DNA from: Thalassotalea psychrophila | GTDB lineage: Bacteria; Pseudomonadota; Gammaproteobacteria; Enterobacterales; Alteromonadaceae | Assembly: GCF_031583595.1 (NCBI RefSeq) | Contig: NZ_CP134145.1 | Span: 2,170,001-2,234,000 of the forward strand | Direction: 5' to 3' | DNA: 64,000 nt | Part shown: piece after piece, positions 26,469-36,272 of the stretch | Position numbering within the stretch: the stretch's first letter is position 1 | How the letters are laid out: each line of letters starts with the position of its first letter | Translations under genes and position numbers: made by a program | Notes under the pieces: model-generated | What the model was told of the DNA's origin: nothing | The model's database searches: none | The model's input: the letters and a program-made list of their open reading frames with translations, nothing else

Positions 26469-26729
26469 AAAACGTCAAGATTTCATATCTTTTTCATATC
26501 AGTCATGCTCTTCCTGGTACCAAGTTGGTTTATTAACTGCTCATTTTTAATGGTTAAAACGAATAACTACTGCGTTATAAAATTTTAAAGTAGAATAACT
26601 ACTTACTAAATTTCATGCCTTGTATTTATCCATTTTTCCTCAGGAAAAAGTAGATCATTTAATCAATCAAATTGATACATTATTCATTGTAATGGTAGAT
26701 TAACCATTGCAAGTTAGGGAGAAGATCCA
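26469..26729 (+). promoter_or_regulatory. Long expression-platform region of lysC
   Basis: 260 bases between the aptamer and lysC, with no gene of note. A palindrome TTTTTCCTcAGGAAAAA (26633-26649) lies about 80 bases before the start, and the lysC Shine-Dalgarno AGGGAGAAG is immediately upstream of the ATG. No obvious anti-Shine-Dalgarno pairing was traced by eye. Confidence 0.4.
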
Positions 26730-28082
26730 ATGTCAAATATCGCGTTAACTGTAGCCAAGTTCGGTGGAACTAGTGTTGCCGATCATGAAGCTATGCTTCG
26801 TTGTGCTCAAATTATTAAATCGCAACCTGAAACTCGTGTTGTGGTAGTGTCTGCTAGTGCCGGTGTTACAAACCATCTAGTAACGTTATCGCAGAAGGTT
26901 TTAAGCAATGAAGAGCGCACTGAAATTGTTGAAGCTATTCGACTCATTCAATACAACATTACTCAGAATTTATCAGCAGAAATAGAGTTAAATAGCCAAA
27001 TTGATGATGTGCTTACGTCATTAACTGAATTAGCAGAACAACAAGATACGCTACAAACGGCAAAAACTGGCGATGCCATTTTAGCTTGTGGTGAACGTAT
27101 GAGTTCTATCGTATTTGCTGAGGTGCTACGCAGTATAGGTGTAGAAGGCGTTGCCTTTGATGTACGTGATGTCATGCAAACTAACAGTTTATATGGTAAA
27201 GCTGTGGTCGATATTGATGCTTTAGCAGCTAATTGTGAGCACAGCTTAACTCCTTTACTTACCGAGCACGTTATTGTTACTCAGGGTTTTATTGGTAAAG
27301 ATGGCTTAGGTAACACCACAACTTTAGGTCGTGGAGGCTCTGATTACTCTGCGGCATTAATTGCTGAAGCAATTGGTGCAACTGGTTTATCTATTTGGAC
27401 CGATGTAGTTGGTATTTTTACCACCGATCCTCGTATAGCTAGTTCAGCCCGTGCTATTCCTGAAATTAGTTTTGGTGAAGCTGCGGAAATGGCAACCTTT
27501 GGCGCAAAAATATTGCACCCCGCAACCCTAATTCCTGCAATGCGTAGCTCTATTCCTGTCTTTGTTGGTTCAAGCCGAGAGCCAGAAGCCGGCGGAACAC
27601 AAATTATGCAAGAAGTAGCGTCTAAGCCTACTTACCGCTCAATAGCACTGCGTCGTGAACAAACTCTAGTTACAGTAAAAAGCCCCGCGATGTTACATGC
27701 CAGTGGTTTTCTAGCGCAAGTGTTTGGCATATTAGCGAAACATGAGCTGAGTGTTGACTTGATCACTACTTCTGAAATTTCAGTAGCATTAACGTTCGAT
27801 AACCCGACGGGATCAACGCAAGCATTGATCAATCAAGCGGTTGTCGAAGAATTAGAGCAACTTTGTGAAGTTTCTGTTGAACATGACCTCTGTCTAGTCG
27901 CCATTGTTGGTAATGGTTTAGATGCATCGTCAGGCTTAGGAAGTAGCATTTTTAATAATATTGAAGACACAAACATCCGCATGATTTGTCATGGTGCTAG
28001 TTCGAATAATTTATGTTTCTTGGTGAATGAAGCAGACGGTAATAACGTAGTAGAAACTCTGCACGATAAGTTATTTGTTTAA
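26730..28082 (+). CDS. lysC: Lysine-sensitive aspartokinase III
   Basis: Phosphorylates aspartate, the first step toward lysine, threonine and methionine. 450 residues: amino-acid kinase domain starting KFGGTSVAD (residue 8), with the GRGGSDYSA and TDVVGIFTTDPR motifs, then two C-terminal ACT domains from about residue 300 (GFLAQVFGILAKHELSVDLITTSE). Monofunctional, length as in E. coli LysC. Control by the upstream lysine riboswitch supports the lysine-specific isozyme. A terminator follows. Confidence 0.96.
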   Translation: MSNIALTVAKFGGTSVADHEAMLRCAQIIKSQPETRVVVVSASAGVTNHLVTLSQKVLSNEERTEIVEAIRLIQYNITQNLSAEIELNSQIDDVLTSLTELAEQQDTLQTAKTGDAILACGERMSSIVFAEVLRSIGVEGVAFDVRDVMQTNSLYGKAVVDIDALAANCEHSLTPLLTEHVIVTQGFIGKDGLGNTTTLGRGGSDYSAALIAEAIGATGLSIWTDVVGIFTTDPRIASSARAIPEISFGEAAEMATFGAKILHPATLIPAMRSSIPVFVGSSREPEAGGTQIMQEVASKPTYRSIALRREQTLVTVKSPAMLHASGFLAQVFGILAKHELSVDLITTSEISVALTFDNPTGSTQALINQAVVEELEQLCEVSVEHDLCLVAIVGNGLDASSGLGSSIFNNIEDTNIRMICHGASSNNLCFLVNEADGNNVVETLHDKLFV

Positions 28083-28136
28083 TTTTTAGAAACGAGAAAC
28101 GAAGACTGTATTTTCTCCAGTTCTCTGGAATATTCA

Positions 28137-28171
28137 AAAAGCCAATATCATTGATATTGGCTTTTGATTTT
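28137..28171. terminator. Bidirectional terminator between lysC and the HlyD-family gene
   Basis: AAAAGCCAATATCA pairs with TGATATTGGCTTTT; T runs follow on both strands, serving the convergent genes on either side. Confidence 0.85.
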
Positions 28172-28184
28172 TAATGAAGTTGCT

Positions 28185-29333
28185 TTATTTAATTGGGTAT
28201 ACGTATTTAAGCCAAGCCATCATTCTAAGTAGAATTCTGCGTACTAATGATACATGCAAAATATCATGCTTATGGTTGATCACTACCGCTTGCCCTTGTA
28301 CGCCTAATGGCAAGTTATAATTATTCAAATCTTCATCCAACTCAATGATACCAATAACAAAACCACCTTGGCTTATCATACTTGCAGGAATTAGAGTGCC
28401 AAAGGCCTGAATTTGCCCCTCAGCCATTGCCGGTAACACAGTAACTAACTTTCCAGTAAATACATGCCCAGGTACAGCATCAAGAATTACTTCTGCAGCT
28501 AAACCTTCTTCTAAACGGGGTAAAGAGTTTTGAAAAAACAATCCCGCGATACGGCGTTTCTCTGTTGGAATAAAGCTCATTACAGGAGCAATAGGCAAAG
28601 ATGATGCCCTAGTGCCGGGCCTTATGCCTACTTGTGTTGGTGTGCCATCAACAGGGGCTTTTACAAAGGTACGGTCATAATCTAATTTAGCTTTATCTTT
28701 TGCCGCATGAAGTTGTGCAACCTGAGTATTTTCACCAAGGATTTTAGATTCAGTAATTAAGCGTAATCGGCGTTCTTCAGATTTAGCCGTTGTTAAGGTT
28801 GCAAGTGCAGATTGATAAAAACCAAGTTTATTATCAATTTCTTGTTGGGTAAAAGGTGAGTTTGCGCCAGCACTTTCATGACCTTCTTTTACTCGGTCGT
28901 ATTGTGCCTTTGTTCTGTCATGTTCTGCCTGTGCTTTATTTACTTGAGAAATAGCAGCTATCAACGACTCATCTTTTTGCAATACTGCATTTTGAGCTTC
29001 AGCTAAAGCAGCTTCTGCCTGCTTTAATGCAATACTTTGTTGAGTATTTTCAAGGGTGAATAAAACAGTGCCTTTTTTTACTTCTACATTAGGCAGTACA
29101 TCAACAGTTGCCACTGTACCGGTAACTTCAGGCACAATTGGAATGGATACAAATAAATCTTTCGCATATTTTGCATATGGGTGGTTATAGTTCATCATCA
29201 ATAAAATTGCAGATAAAATCACTACTCCGCCAAGTACTGCGGTGGGAACTGTCCATTTATTAAGCGGTAAATTAAATATTTTGAAAATAGTGATACAAAT
29301 TGCGGTGTACGTTAAAATAATAAGTAAGTCCAT
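28185..29333 (-). CDS. HlyD-family membrane fusion protein (YiaV-like)
   Basis: 382 residues. An N-terminal pair of hydrophobic helices (about 3-20 and 30-48) anchors it in the inner membrane. A lipoyl/biotinyl-like beta domain (VTGTVATVDVLPNVEVKKGTVLFTLE) is followed by a long alpha-helical hairpin rich in A, E, Q and K (about 85-190) and a return beta domain. It is paired 1 base after a DUF3302 gene, the same two-gene unit as E. coli yiaW-yiaV. The transported substrate is unknown, and no transporter ATPase or outer-membrane partner is adjacent. Confidence 0.88.
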   Translation of the reverse strand: MDLLIILTYTAICITIFKIFNLPLNKWTVPTAVLGGVVILSAILLMMNYNHPYAKYAKDLFVSIPIVPEVTGTVATVDVLPNVEVKKGTVLFTLENTQQSIALKQAEAALAEAQNAVLQKDESLIAAISQVNKAQAEHDRTKAQYDRVKEGHESAGANSPFTQQEIDNKLGFYQSALATLTTAKSEERRLRLITESKILGENTQVAQLHAAKDKAKLDYDRTFVKAPVDGTPTQVGIRPGTRASSLPIAPVMSFIPTEKRRIAGLFFQNSLPRLEEGLAAEVILDAVPGHVFTGKLVTVLPAMAEGQIQAFGTLIPASMISQGGFVIGIIELDEDLNNYNLPLGVQGQAVVINHKHDILHVSLVRRILLRMMAWLKYVYPIK

Positions 29334-29334
29334 A

Positions 29335-29661
29335 TTAGTCTTCCTTATTTAATTGTTGTTTTAATTCATTAAATTCAACTTTTAGTGAGTCTACTTGCGT
29401 GGTTAGAGCATCAATTTCTTTATTGCTGGAAAGATCTTTACCATGGATCGCGTCTCTATTTAGCGTTGCCCAAATCCATAAAAATGGCCATATCGCCCCT
29501 AAAGTAAATAAGCTTATCCAACCCGCGACATGAATCGCATCCTGCTGGGGGTGATTTCGATGCACGGCTATTTCATAGGGAATATCATGAATGACAATGA
29601 TTCCATAAAAAACGACCAGAAAAACAAAGAAAACAAGGAATAATGCAAAATACTCAAGCAT
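29335..29661 (-). CDS. DUF3302 inner-membrane protein (YiaW-like)
   Basis: 108 residues: two transmembrane helices (about 4-26 and 45-66) joined by a short polar loop with HDIPYEIAVHRNHPQ, then a polar coiled-coil C-terminus. It lies 1 base upstream of the HlyD-family gene and should form a unit with it. Function not established for the family. Confidence 0.85.
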   Translation of the reverse strand: MLEYFALFLVFFVFLVVFYGIIVIHDIPYEIAVHRNHPQQDAIHVAGWISLFTLGAIWPFLWIWATLNRDAIHGKDLSSNKEIDALTTQVDSLKVEFNELKQQLNKED

Positions 29662-29863
29662 AGATAAGACCCTAAATTTATTGATGATTTTATTTATTAA
29701 GACTAGTATTACTAGGGGAAGATATCCACAATTATTTGTTTTATAATTTACTTAAATTATGACAATTTATTCTTTTTCACTAATTTCATTGCCATTAATC
29801 ACTTACACATCTTTGCTTTAAACAGTTAATACTCTGAAACAGCATTTACTTCAACAAAATAAT

Positions 29864-29880
29864 CTGACTCTGACCCTAAT
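29864..29880. repeat. Half copy of palindromic repeat family B
   Basis: CTGACTCTGACCCTAAT matches one arm of the perfect palindrome at 25274-25315. It lies in the 290-base gap between divergent genes, which otherwise shows only AT-rich promoter-like sequence. Confidence 0.5.
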
Positions 29881-29953
29881 ATTTATTGTTCAAAATAACA
29901 ATTGCTATACTTGATATATCTTTATTAAAATAGCGATATATTATTTTAACTTG

Positions 29954-30451
29954 ATGGCTATAATGCGCGTTTTACTTTTCTGTTTATCAATTTTCTCTTG
30001 CCTGTCTTGGGCTAACACTCCTCATTTTAAAATTGACTTAGTAAAAGTCGACAAATCAACCCGCACTATGTTTCTCTATGCTGGTGATACTATTGTGAAG
30101 GAATATCATATTGCGTTAGGAGAAAGCCCTAAAGGTCATAAAGAGCAAGAGGGGGATAATAAAACCCCTGAGGGCAGTTACAACTTAGATTATAAAAAAG
30201 AAGACTCACAATTTTACCGAGCAATGCACATTAGTTACCCGAACGAATTTGATATTGAACAGGCCCAACAAAAAGGTATTAACCCTGGTGGATATATAAT
30301 GATCCATGGCCAAAAAAATGGCGATACTAAAAACCCAAAAATAACTCAACGGTTTAATTGGACTAATGGTTGTATTGCGTTAACGAATAATGAAATGGAC
30401 GAATTTCTTAACCTAGTAGATTCAGGTACTCAAATTAAAATTCAGTGGTAG
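29954..30451 (+). CDS. L,D-transpeptidase (YkuD) family protein
   Basis: 165 residues with a signal peptide (MRVLLFCLSIFSCLSWA, cleavage near residue 20). The YkuD catalytic domain shows KTPEGSY, the MIHGQ histidine and the NGCIALTN motif with the catalytic cysteine. Such enzymes cross-link peptidoglycan peptides or attach lipoproteins through L,D bonds; short single-domain versions like this are often of unknown specificity. ATGs at 29954 and 29963 are both possible starts, and no strong ribosome-binding site is seen. Confidence 0.88.
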   Translation: MAIMRVLLFCLSIFSCLSWANTPHFKIDLVKVDKSTRTMFLYAGDTIVKEYHIALGESPKGHKEQEGDNKTPEGSYNLDYKKEDSQFYRAMHISYPNEFDIEQAQQKGINPGGYIMIHGQKNGDTKNPKITQRFNWTNGCIALTNNEMDEFLNLVDSGTQIKIQW

Positions 30452-30467
30452 AGCTACTGAGGATAAA

Positions 30468-30494
30468 TTAAAAACAGCCGGAGGCTGTTTTTAA
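30468..30494. terminator. Bidirectional terminator between the transpeptidase and the cytochrome gene
   Basis: AAAACAGCC-gga-GGCTGTTTTTAA, preceded by TAAATTA, with T runs on both strands. It serves both converging genes. Confidence 0.85.
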
Positions 30495-30504
30495 TTTAGT
30501 TAGG

Positions 30505-30861
30505 TTACTGTTTTGGTGGTAGCAAATGTTCAGGTAGGTTCTTTCTTCTTCCACTTTCCGTTGGACTATAGTGCTTTTCTAAATAGTCCAAAATAATAGC
30601 TTCATTTTGCATCAAAGGCCAAAGCCCTTGTTTCTCTTGCATCCAACGGATCGTGTCTAGCCAAGTTTCTCTCGACATCCTATTTTGAGTAACAAGCGCA
30701 GCACTATGACAAGCTGTACAGTTTGCTTTAACAATATCGAATCCGGCGTCTATAACTAAGCCAGTCTCTTTATCTAAGGCTTGGCCAGCATGGCTTAAGG
30801 CACTGAATGATAGTAGGCTAGATAAAGTTAAGAATACTAAGATTTTAGAGTTAATCATCAT
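30505..30861 (-). CDS. Monohaem cytochrome c subunit of sulfite dehydrogenase (SorB-like)
   Basis: 118 residues, signal peptide cleaved near SHA-GQ (about 26). One haem-binding site, CTACH (Cys48, Cys51, His52); a methionine in the C-terminal half would be the sixth ligand. It starts 3 bases after the stop of a molybdopterin oxidoreductase gene of the sulfite oxidase family, the SorA-SorB arrangement in which this subunit takes electrons from the molybdenum centre. Periplasmic. Confidence 0.85.
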   Translation of the reverse strand: MMINSKILVFLTLSSLLSFSALSHAGQALDKETGLVIDAGFDIVKANCTACHSAALVTQNRMSRETWLDTIRWMQEKQGLWPLMQNEAIILDYLEKHYSPTESGRRKNLPEHLLPPKQ

Positions 30862-30864
30862 TGA

Positions 30865-32190
30865 TTACACCACTTTAACGGCAATTCTGTGACATGCATT
30901 ATTTAAATACCCTTTAGGATTCCAACCAGGCAAGATCATTGGCTGAGCAGTATCGTCAGAGTCGGTTGCTTTTGCCCATACTTCATAGTAACCAGCTTTA
31001 GGAAACTCTACTTTAGTTTGCCAATGCTGCCAGGCGTTACGATTAACCGGTTTAGAAATAGGAATGTCTTGCCATGTTTGGCCAAAATCTATTGATATTT
31101 GCATACCAGTGACTTCTTTATCACCAGCCCAAGCATGGCCATTAACTGAAAATTCTTTACCTAAGGTATGCAAAGTTCCTGATTTAGGGAAAGTGATCAA
31201 TGATTTAACTGGCATACTATGAATAATGCACATATCTTCATCGGCAACTTTAGTTCCGGGTGCAACTGCTTCACATGGCACTCTATAGGCTGTCCCCGTC
31301 ATTTTTGCACCGTCATGAACTTTATTACGAATATCGATACCTTTAAGCCATTTACCGCCAGTTGATGCAGGCCATCCACCAAACACTAACCGCAATGGAA
31401 ACCCATTCATTACTGGTAAGTCTTCACCATTCATCGCCCAAGCGATTAATGATTCATCTTCTAAGGCTTTACGCATCGGTACGCCGCGAGATATAGCTGC
31501 TTTATTTGGATCGCCACTTAAATGTGAATCGGCGCCATGATAGCCAATATACACAGCATCATCTTTAATACCGCAATCAAGCAATACGTCTTTTAATCTA
31601 ATACCAGTCCATTTAGGGCAACCAACTGCACCAGTTGTCCATTGGTTACCTTTGGCTGGAGGGTTAAACTCTGAACGACCGTTGCCGCCACATTCTAAGG
31701 TTAACTGATAAGTGTGATGCTTAAACTTTTGTTTTAGCTCGGCTAAGGTGTAGGTTTTGGAGTTTTTAACCGACTCACCACCAATGGTGAGAGTCCAATT
31801 TTCAATATTTACATTTTTTGGGGGAATACCGTTATTGCGAACAAATAACTTATCTGCTGGAGTAACGGCATCATTTAATAAGTGTGGTGGTGTTTCCGCA
31901 TTAACTGGGCGATCGTTTAATACTAATAATCCTGGGTGCTTACCCTCAATAATAAAGTTTTCAGCGGTTTGAGCGAGCGCGGCAGGGATCATACCTGAAG
32001 ACATAAAACGACTAAATACAATTTCGGCACCTAAAATGGTACTCATGGCGGTAAGGCCTTTTAAGAAGCCACGTCTGGTGAGTGGGTTTGAAGTTCTGCC
32101 AAATACCTTTAAATCTGCAGCAATCGGATCTTCACTATATAATTCTCCAATCCCTTGTTCCGTCAATGGCTTATTCTTACTTATTGGCAT
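30865..32190 (-). CDS. Sulfite dehydrogenase, molybdopterin subunit (SorA/SoxC-like)
   Basis: 441 residues with a Tat signal (TRRGFLKG, twin arginines 39-40, then a hydrophobic stretch). It has the sulfite oxidase core with the molybdenum-ligating cysteine in LECGGNGRS (Cys167) and further pterin-site motifs (GYHGADSHLSG, NGFPLRLVFGGWPA), then the C-terminal Mo-co dimerisation domain with DFGQTWQ. It should oxidise sulfite to sulfate in the periplasm and pass electrons to the adjacent cytochrome. No thiosulfate-oxidising Sox genes nearby, which favours SorAB over SoxCD. Confidence 0.88.
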   Translation of the reverse strand: MPISKNKPLTEQGIGELYSEDPIAADLKVFGRTSNPLTRRGFLKGLTAMSTILGAEIVFSRFMSSGMIPAALAQTAENFIIEGKHPGLLVLNDRPVNAETPPHLLNDAVTPADKLFVRNNGIPPKNVNIENWTLTIGGESVKNSKTYTLAELKQKFKHHTYQLTLECGGNGRSEFNPPAKGNQWTTGAVGCPKWTGIRLKDVLLDCGIKDDAVYIGYHGADSHLSGDPNKAAISRGVPMRKALEDESLIAWAMNGEDLPVMNGFPLRLVFGGWPASTGGKWLKGIDIRNKVHDGAKMTGTAYRVPCEAVAPGTKVADEDMCIIHSMPVKSLITFPKSGTLHTLGKEFSVNGHAWAGDKEVTGMQISIDFGQTWQDIPISKPVNRNAWQHWQTKVEFPKAGYYEVWAKATDSDDTAQPMILPGWNPKGYLNNACHRIAVKVV

Positions 32191-32314
32191 GGAGACTCCA
32201 CATTTAATTTAATCTATTTTAATTTTTATGAGTGTAGAATATCTTCCTTGTTGTGGATTTTTAAGTAAAGAGTAAAATTTAACTTGGCAACCGTTATTCT
32301 CAATATGAATTAAA

Positions 32315-32342
32315 AAAGGCGAGCTTAATGCTCGCCTTTAAT
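32315..32342 (-). terminator. Terminator after metG
   Basis: AAAGGCGAGC-ttaat-GCTCGCCTTT. On the minus strand it is followed by a T run (the A run at 32312-32317 on the plus strand). Confidence 0.8.
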
Positions 32343-32358
32343 TGCAACCTATTGGTAG

Positions 32359-34389
32359 TTACATTACGCGTTGACCAGGTTGGGCACCGTCATCTGGGTT
32401 TAAGATAAAGATATCTTTACCGCCAGGACCTGCAGCAATTATCATACCTTCAGACATACCAAAACGCATTTTACGTGGTGCTAGGTTAGCTACTACTACA
32501 GTAAGCTTGCCAACTAAATCTTCTGGTTGATACGCGGATTTAATACCTGCGAATATCTGACGCGTTTCGCCACCTAAATCAACTTCTATGCGCAGTAGTT
32601 TATCTGCTTTTTCAACGTGTTCAGCAACAACAATTTTTGCTACGCGTAAGTCAACTTTAGCAAAATCTTCAAAGCCAATTTCATCAGCGATAGGGTCATC
32701 AGCAAGTGGGCCGGTGATAGGCGCAGCTTCTTGAGTTGCCACTAAGTTTTCCTTTGAATCTTCAACCATAGCGTTTACTTTATCCATTTCTACACGTTGT
32801 AATAACGCTTTAAATTTGTTTACTTTGTGATCAACTAATAGCGCTTTATGGCCATCCCAGATCAATTCGTCATTTAAGAACCCGGCTGTTTTAGCCGCAA
32901 GCTCTGGTAATACCGGTTTAAGATATATCATTAAGATGCGGAATAAATTAATACCTAAAGAACAAATGTCTTGAACTTCTTGTTGTTTTCCGTCTTCTTT
33001 AATTAGCTGCCATGGCTCTTTAACTGCGATGTATTCGTTAACCTTGTCGGCTAATGCCATGATCTCGCGCATTGCACGGCCAAACTCGCGTTTTTCGTAT
33101 AACTCAGCGATAGAGTCGCCAGCAGCCATAACTTCATCTGCTAATTCTTGATTATCAATATTAGTTGATAACATGCCGTCAAATTTCTTTGAAATGAAAC
33201 TTGCACAGCGCGAAGCTATATTTACAACTTTACCTACCAAGTCAGAATTTACTCGTTGCGCAAAATCTTCAAGGTTTAAATCTAAATCATCAATGCGGCT
33301 GGTTAATTTAGCTGCATAATAATAACGTAAAAACTCTGGGTTAAGATGTTCTAAGTAAGTTCGGCCTTTAATGAACGTGCCTTTTGACTTAGACATTTTA
33401 CGACCATTTACGGTAACAAATCCATGAGCATAAACAGAAGTCGGTTGGCGATAATCTGCACCTTTTAACATTGCTGGCCAGAATAACGAGTGGAAATAGA
33501 TAATGTCTTTACCAATAAAGTGGTATAGCTCAGCAGTTGAGTCTTTTTCCCAAAACTCGTCAAAGTTAATACCGCGTTTATCACATAGATTTTTAAAACT
33601 GCCCATGTAACCAATTGGTGCGTCTAACCAAACATAGAAGAATTTACCTGGTGCATTTGGAATTTCAAAACCAAAATAAGGCGCATCACGAGAAATATCC
33701 CATTGCTGTAAGCCTGAATCGAACCATTCAGCCAATTTGTTGGCCATTTCTTCTTGTAATGAACCACTGCGAGTCCATTCTTTTAGCATTGTTTCAAATG
33801 CTGGTAAGTCAAAGAAGTAATGTTCAGAGTCTTTCAATATTGGTGTAGCACCTGATACCACTGAAATAGGGTTAATTAAATCAGTTGGTGAGTAAGTTTC
33901 ACCACAGTTGTCACAGTTATCGCCATTTTGATCTTCGCTTTTACACTTAGGGCAGGTACCTTTTACAAAGCGGTCAGGTAGGAACATTTGTTTTTCAGGA
34001 TCAAACAACTGTGAAATCACACGAGTTTTAATATGACCTTTCGCATTTAAACGATTATAAATTTCTTCAGCAAAAACCCGGTTTTCATCACTGTGAGTAG
34101 AATGATAGTTATCGAATTCAATGTTAAAGTCAGCAAAATCAGCCATATGTTCTTCACGAACTTGGTTGATCATTTCTTCAGGCGAAATACCTAATTGCTG
34201 AGCTTTAAGCATGATAGGTGTGCCGTGGGCATCATCAGCACAAACATAATAGGTTTCATGGCCGCGCATTTTTTGAAAACGCACCCAAATGTCAGTTTGA
34301 ATGTACTCTAATAAGTGACCTAAATGGATTGGACCATTAGCGTATGGTAACGCGCTGGTAACAAGAATTTTGCGTTTATTGCTAGTCAT
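32359..34389 (-). CDS. metG: Methionyl-tRNA synthetase
   Basis: 676 residues. Class I signature HLGH in [11 protein letters not shown] near the N-terminus, a zinc knuckle with CPKC...CDNC near residues 145-165, KMSKS in [11 protein letters not shown], an alpha-helical anticodon domain, and a C-terminal tRNA-binding (OB) domain from about residue 575 ([12 protein letters not shown]), as in E. coli MetG. Divergent from apbC, the same neighbourhood as metG/mrp in E. coli. Confidence 0.98.
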   Translation of the reverse strand: MTSNKRKILVTSALPYANGPIHLGHLLEYIQTDIWVRFQKMRGHETYYVCADDAHGTPIMLKAQQLGISPEEMINQVREEHMADFADFNIEFDNYHSTHSDENRVFAEEIYNRLNAKGHIKTRVISQLFDPEKQMFLPDRFVKGTCPKCKSEDQNGDNCDNCGETYSPTDLINPISVVSGATPILKDSEHYFFDLPAFETMLKEWTRSGSLQEEMANKLAEWFDSGLQQWDISRDAPYFGFEIPNAPGKFFYVWLDAPIGYMGSFKNLCDKRGINFDEFWEKDSTAELYHFIGKDIIYFHSLFWPAMLKGADYRQPTSVYAHGFVTVNGRKMSKSKGTFIKGRTYLEHLNPEFLRYYYAAKLTSRIDDLDLNLEDFAQRVNSDLVGKVVNIASRCASFISKKFDGMLSTNIDNQELADEVMAAGDSIAELYEKREFGRAMREIMALADKVNEYIAVKEPWQLIKEDGKQQEVQDICSLGINLFRILMIYLKPVLPELAAKTAGFLNDELIWDGHKALLVDHKVNKFKALLQRVEMDKVNAMVEDSKENLVATQEAAPITGPLADDPIADEIGFEDFAKVDLRVAKIVVAEHVEKADKLLRIEVDLGGETRQIFAGIKSAYQPEDLVGKLTVVVANLAPRKMRFGMSEGMIIAAGPGGKDIFILNPDDGAQPGQRVM

Positions 34390-34505
34390 TGAACGAACTT
34401 GCCTAATTTATAAATATTTTAATGGAAATAATGGCTGTGATAGTACAGAATTTAGGGCGTATTTTCATTAATAATTATCATAAATCATAAGAAAAACTAG
34501 CGATT

Positions 34506-35624
34506 ATGTTTAAAAACCCATTTAGCAGTAATAAATCAGAACAAAATGTTAGTGATAAGATCACCGAATTCCTTAATAAATATAAATCCGACCTATTTCC
34601 TGACGGCGTATTAAATACCGTAACAGCGTTTAATATCAAACTAAACAAACAAACTTACTTACTAGAGTTTACTTTGCCATTTCCATGTCAGGGCGAGCTT
34701 GAAATAATAGCCAAAGAACTTGTAACACTTTTTGATATCGACATTGAACTTTCGTTAACGTTAGATATTAAACCGGTACGAAGTCATTCAATATCTGGTA
34801 TTAAAAACATAATTGCTATTGCATCAGGTAAAGGCGGAGTTGGTAAATCAACAACGTCAGTAAACCTTGCCTATGCGTTAATGGCTGAAGGTGCAAAAGT
34901 GGGCATTTTAGATGCCGATATTTATGGGCCTTCAATTCCTACTATGCTGGGGATTGAAAATCAAAGACCATCGTCAGTTGATGGGAAATTGATGCAACCA
35001 CTTGTAGCTAATGGTTTAACTGCAATGTCTATTGGATTTTTAGTGTCAGATACTGATGCAACAGTATGGCGCGGTCCTATGGCAAGCTCTGCTTTTTCAC
35101 AGATGTTGAATGAAACTGCTTGGCAAATTGATGGCGGGGCTCTAGATTACTTGATCATAGATATGCCTCCTGGTACTGGTGATATTCAACTTACTCTGGC
35201 TCAAAAGGTTCCTGTTGCTGGTGCTACTATTGTTACAACGCCGCAAGATATTGCCTTAAAAGATGCGGTAAAGGGCATTAATATGTTCGATAAGGTGAAA
35301 GTGCCAGTACTCGGTGTTATTGAAAACATGAGTTATCACCTTTGTGAAAACTGTGGACATCATTCGCATTTATTTGGAGAAGGCGGGGCAGAAAGCATCG
35401 CAACTCAATATAAAGTTGATTTATTGGGGCAATTACCGCTTAATGTCCACATTAGAGAAGACTCTGACGCAGGTAAATCGTCAGTACTAGTAAATACTTC
35501 TAGTGATATTACCAGCTTGTACCGTAAAATAGCTCGAAATATGGCCGCACAATTGTATTATCAATTAGATGCTAATAGCCCATATACACCTGAAATCATT
35601 ACTGTAAAAAACATAGAAGAATAA
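34506..35624 (+). CDS. apbC: Iron-sulfur cluster carrier protein ApbC (Mrp)
   Basis: 372 residues: an N-terminal MIP18-like domain (about 15-90) followed by a P-loop ATPase with GKGGVGKST (108-116), the DADIYGPSIPT switch, and the CENC pair near residue 282 that holds a bridging [4Fe-4S] cluster in the dimer. It delivers Fe-S clusters to target proteins. Divergent from metG and 3 bases upstream of dcd. Confidence 0.95.
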   Translation: MFKNPFSSNKSEQNVSDKITEFLNKYKSDLFPDGVLNTVTAFNIKLNKQTYLLEFTLPFPCQGELEIIAKELVTLFDIDIELSLTLDIKPVRSHSISGIKNIIAIASGKGGVGKSTTSVNLAYALMAEGAKVGILDADIYGPSIPTMLGIENQRPSSVDGKLMQPLVANGLTAMSIGFLVSDTDATVWRGPMASSAFSQMLNETAWQIDGGALDYLIIDMPPGTGDIQLTLAQKVPVAGATIVTTPQDIALKDAVKGINMFDKVKVPVLGVIENMSYHLCENCGHHSHLFGEGGAESIATQYKVDLLGQLPLNVHIREDSDAGKSSVLVNTSSDITSLYRKIARNMAAQLYYQLDANSPYTPEIITVKNIEE

Positions 35625-35627
35625 AAC

Positions 35628-36218
35628 ATGAGACTTTCTGATAAAGATATTATCGAATTAATTGAACAAGAAAAAATTATAATTACACCAAAACCTGATG
35701 AATCCATGATCTCAGGGGTAAGTGTTGATATTTGTTTAGGTCATAAATTTCGTGTTTTTCAAGATCACACAGCACCTTTCATCGACTTAAGTGGACCTAA
35801 AGCTGATGTACAAGAAGCAATGAACACAGTTATGAGTGATGAAATTCATATAGATGATGGTGATGCTTTCTTTTTGCATCCAGGAGAGTTAGCACTTGCC
35901 GTGACTCATGAGTCAGTAACTTTACCTGCCAATATAGTGGGGTGGTTAGACGGACGTTCATCATTGGCGCGTTTAGGTTTAATGGTTCATGTAACTGCTC
36001 ACCGTATTGATCCCGGTTGGTCAGGGCAAATTGTTTTAGAATTTTTCAACTCTGGTAAATTACCACTGGCATTAAGACCACTAATGAAAATTGCTGCATT
36101 AAACTTTGAAACCATGTCTGGGGATGCACTTCGTCCATACAACAAGCGTGTTGATGCTAAATACAAAGGACAACAAGGTGCAGTTGCTAGCCGTATTAGT
36201 GAAGACGATAAATCTTAG
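35628..36218 (+). CDS. dcd: dCTP deaminase
   Basis: Converts dCTP to dUTP, feeding dTMP synthesis. 196 residues with the family motifs [36 protein letters not shown] (catalytic glutamate) and the C-terminal DARYKGQQGA-like [10 protein letters not shown]. Homotrimeric. It is 3 bases after apbC, so co-transcribed; a terminator follows. Confidence 0.96.
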   Translation: MRLSDKDIIELIEQEKIIITPKPDESMISGVSVDICLGHKFRVFQDHTAPFIDLSGPKADVQEAMNTVMSDEIHIDDGDAFFLHPGELALAVTHESVTLPANIVGWLDGRSSLARLGLMVHVTAHRIDPGWSGQIVLEFFNSGKLPLALRPLMKIAALNFETMSGDALRPYNKRVDAKYKGQQGAVASRISEDDKS

Positions 36219-36241
36219 TTAATATTGGTATACCTCTTCAA

Positions 36242-36272
36242 TAAAAAAGCACGCAACTGCGAGCTTTTTTTT
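36242..36272 (+). terminator. Terminator after dcd
   Basis: AAAAAAGC-a-CGCA paired with TGCG-a-GCTTTTTTTT; one internal A-A mismatch, long T run. Confidence 0.75.

Noticed and set aside
26550..26588. 12-codon frame between the lysine riboswitch and lysC as a leader peptide
   Set aside because: No ribosome-binding site and no run of lysine codons.
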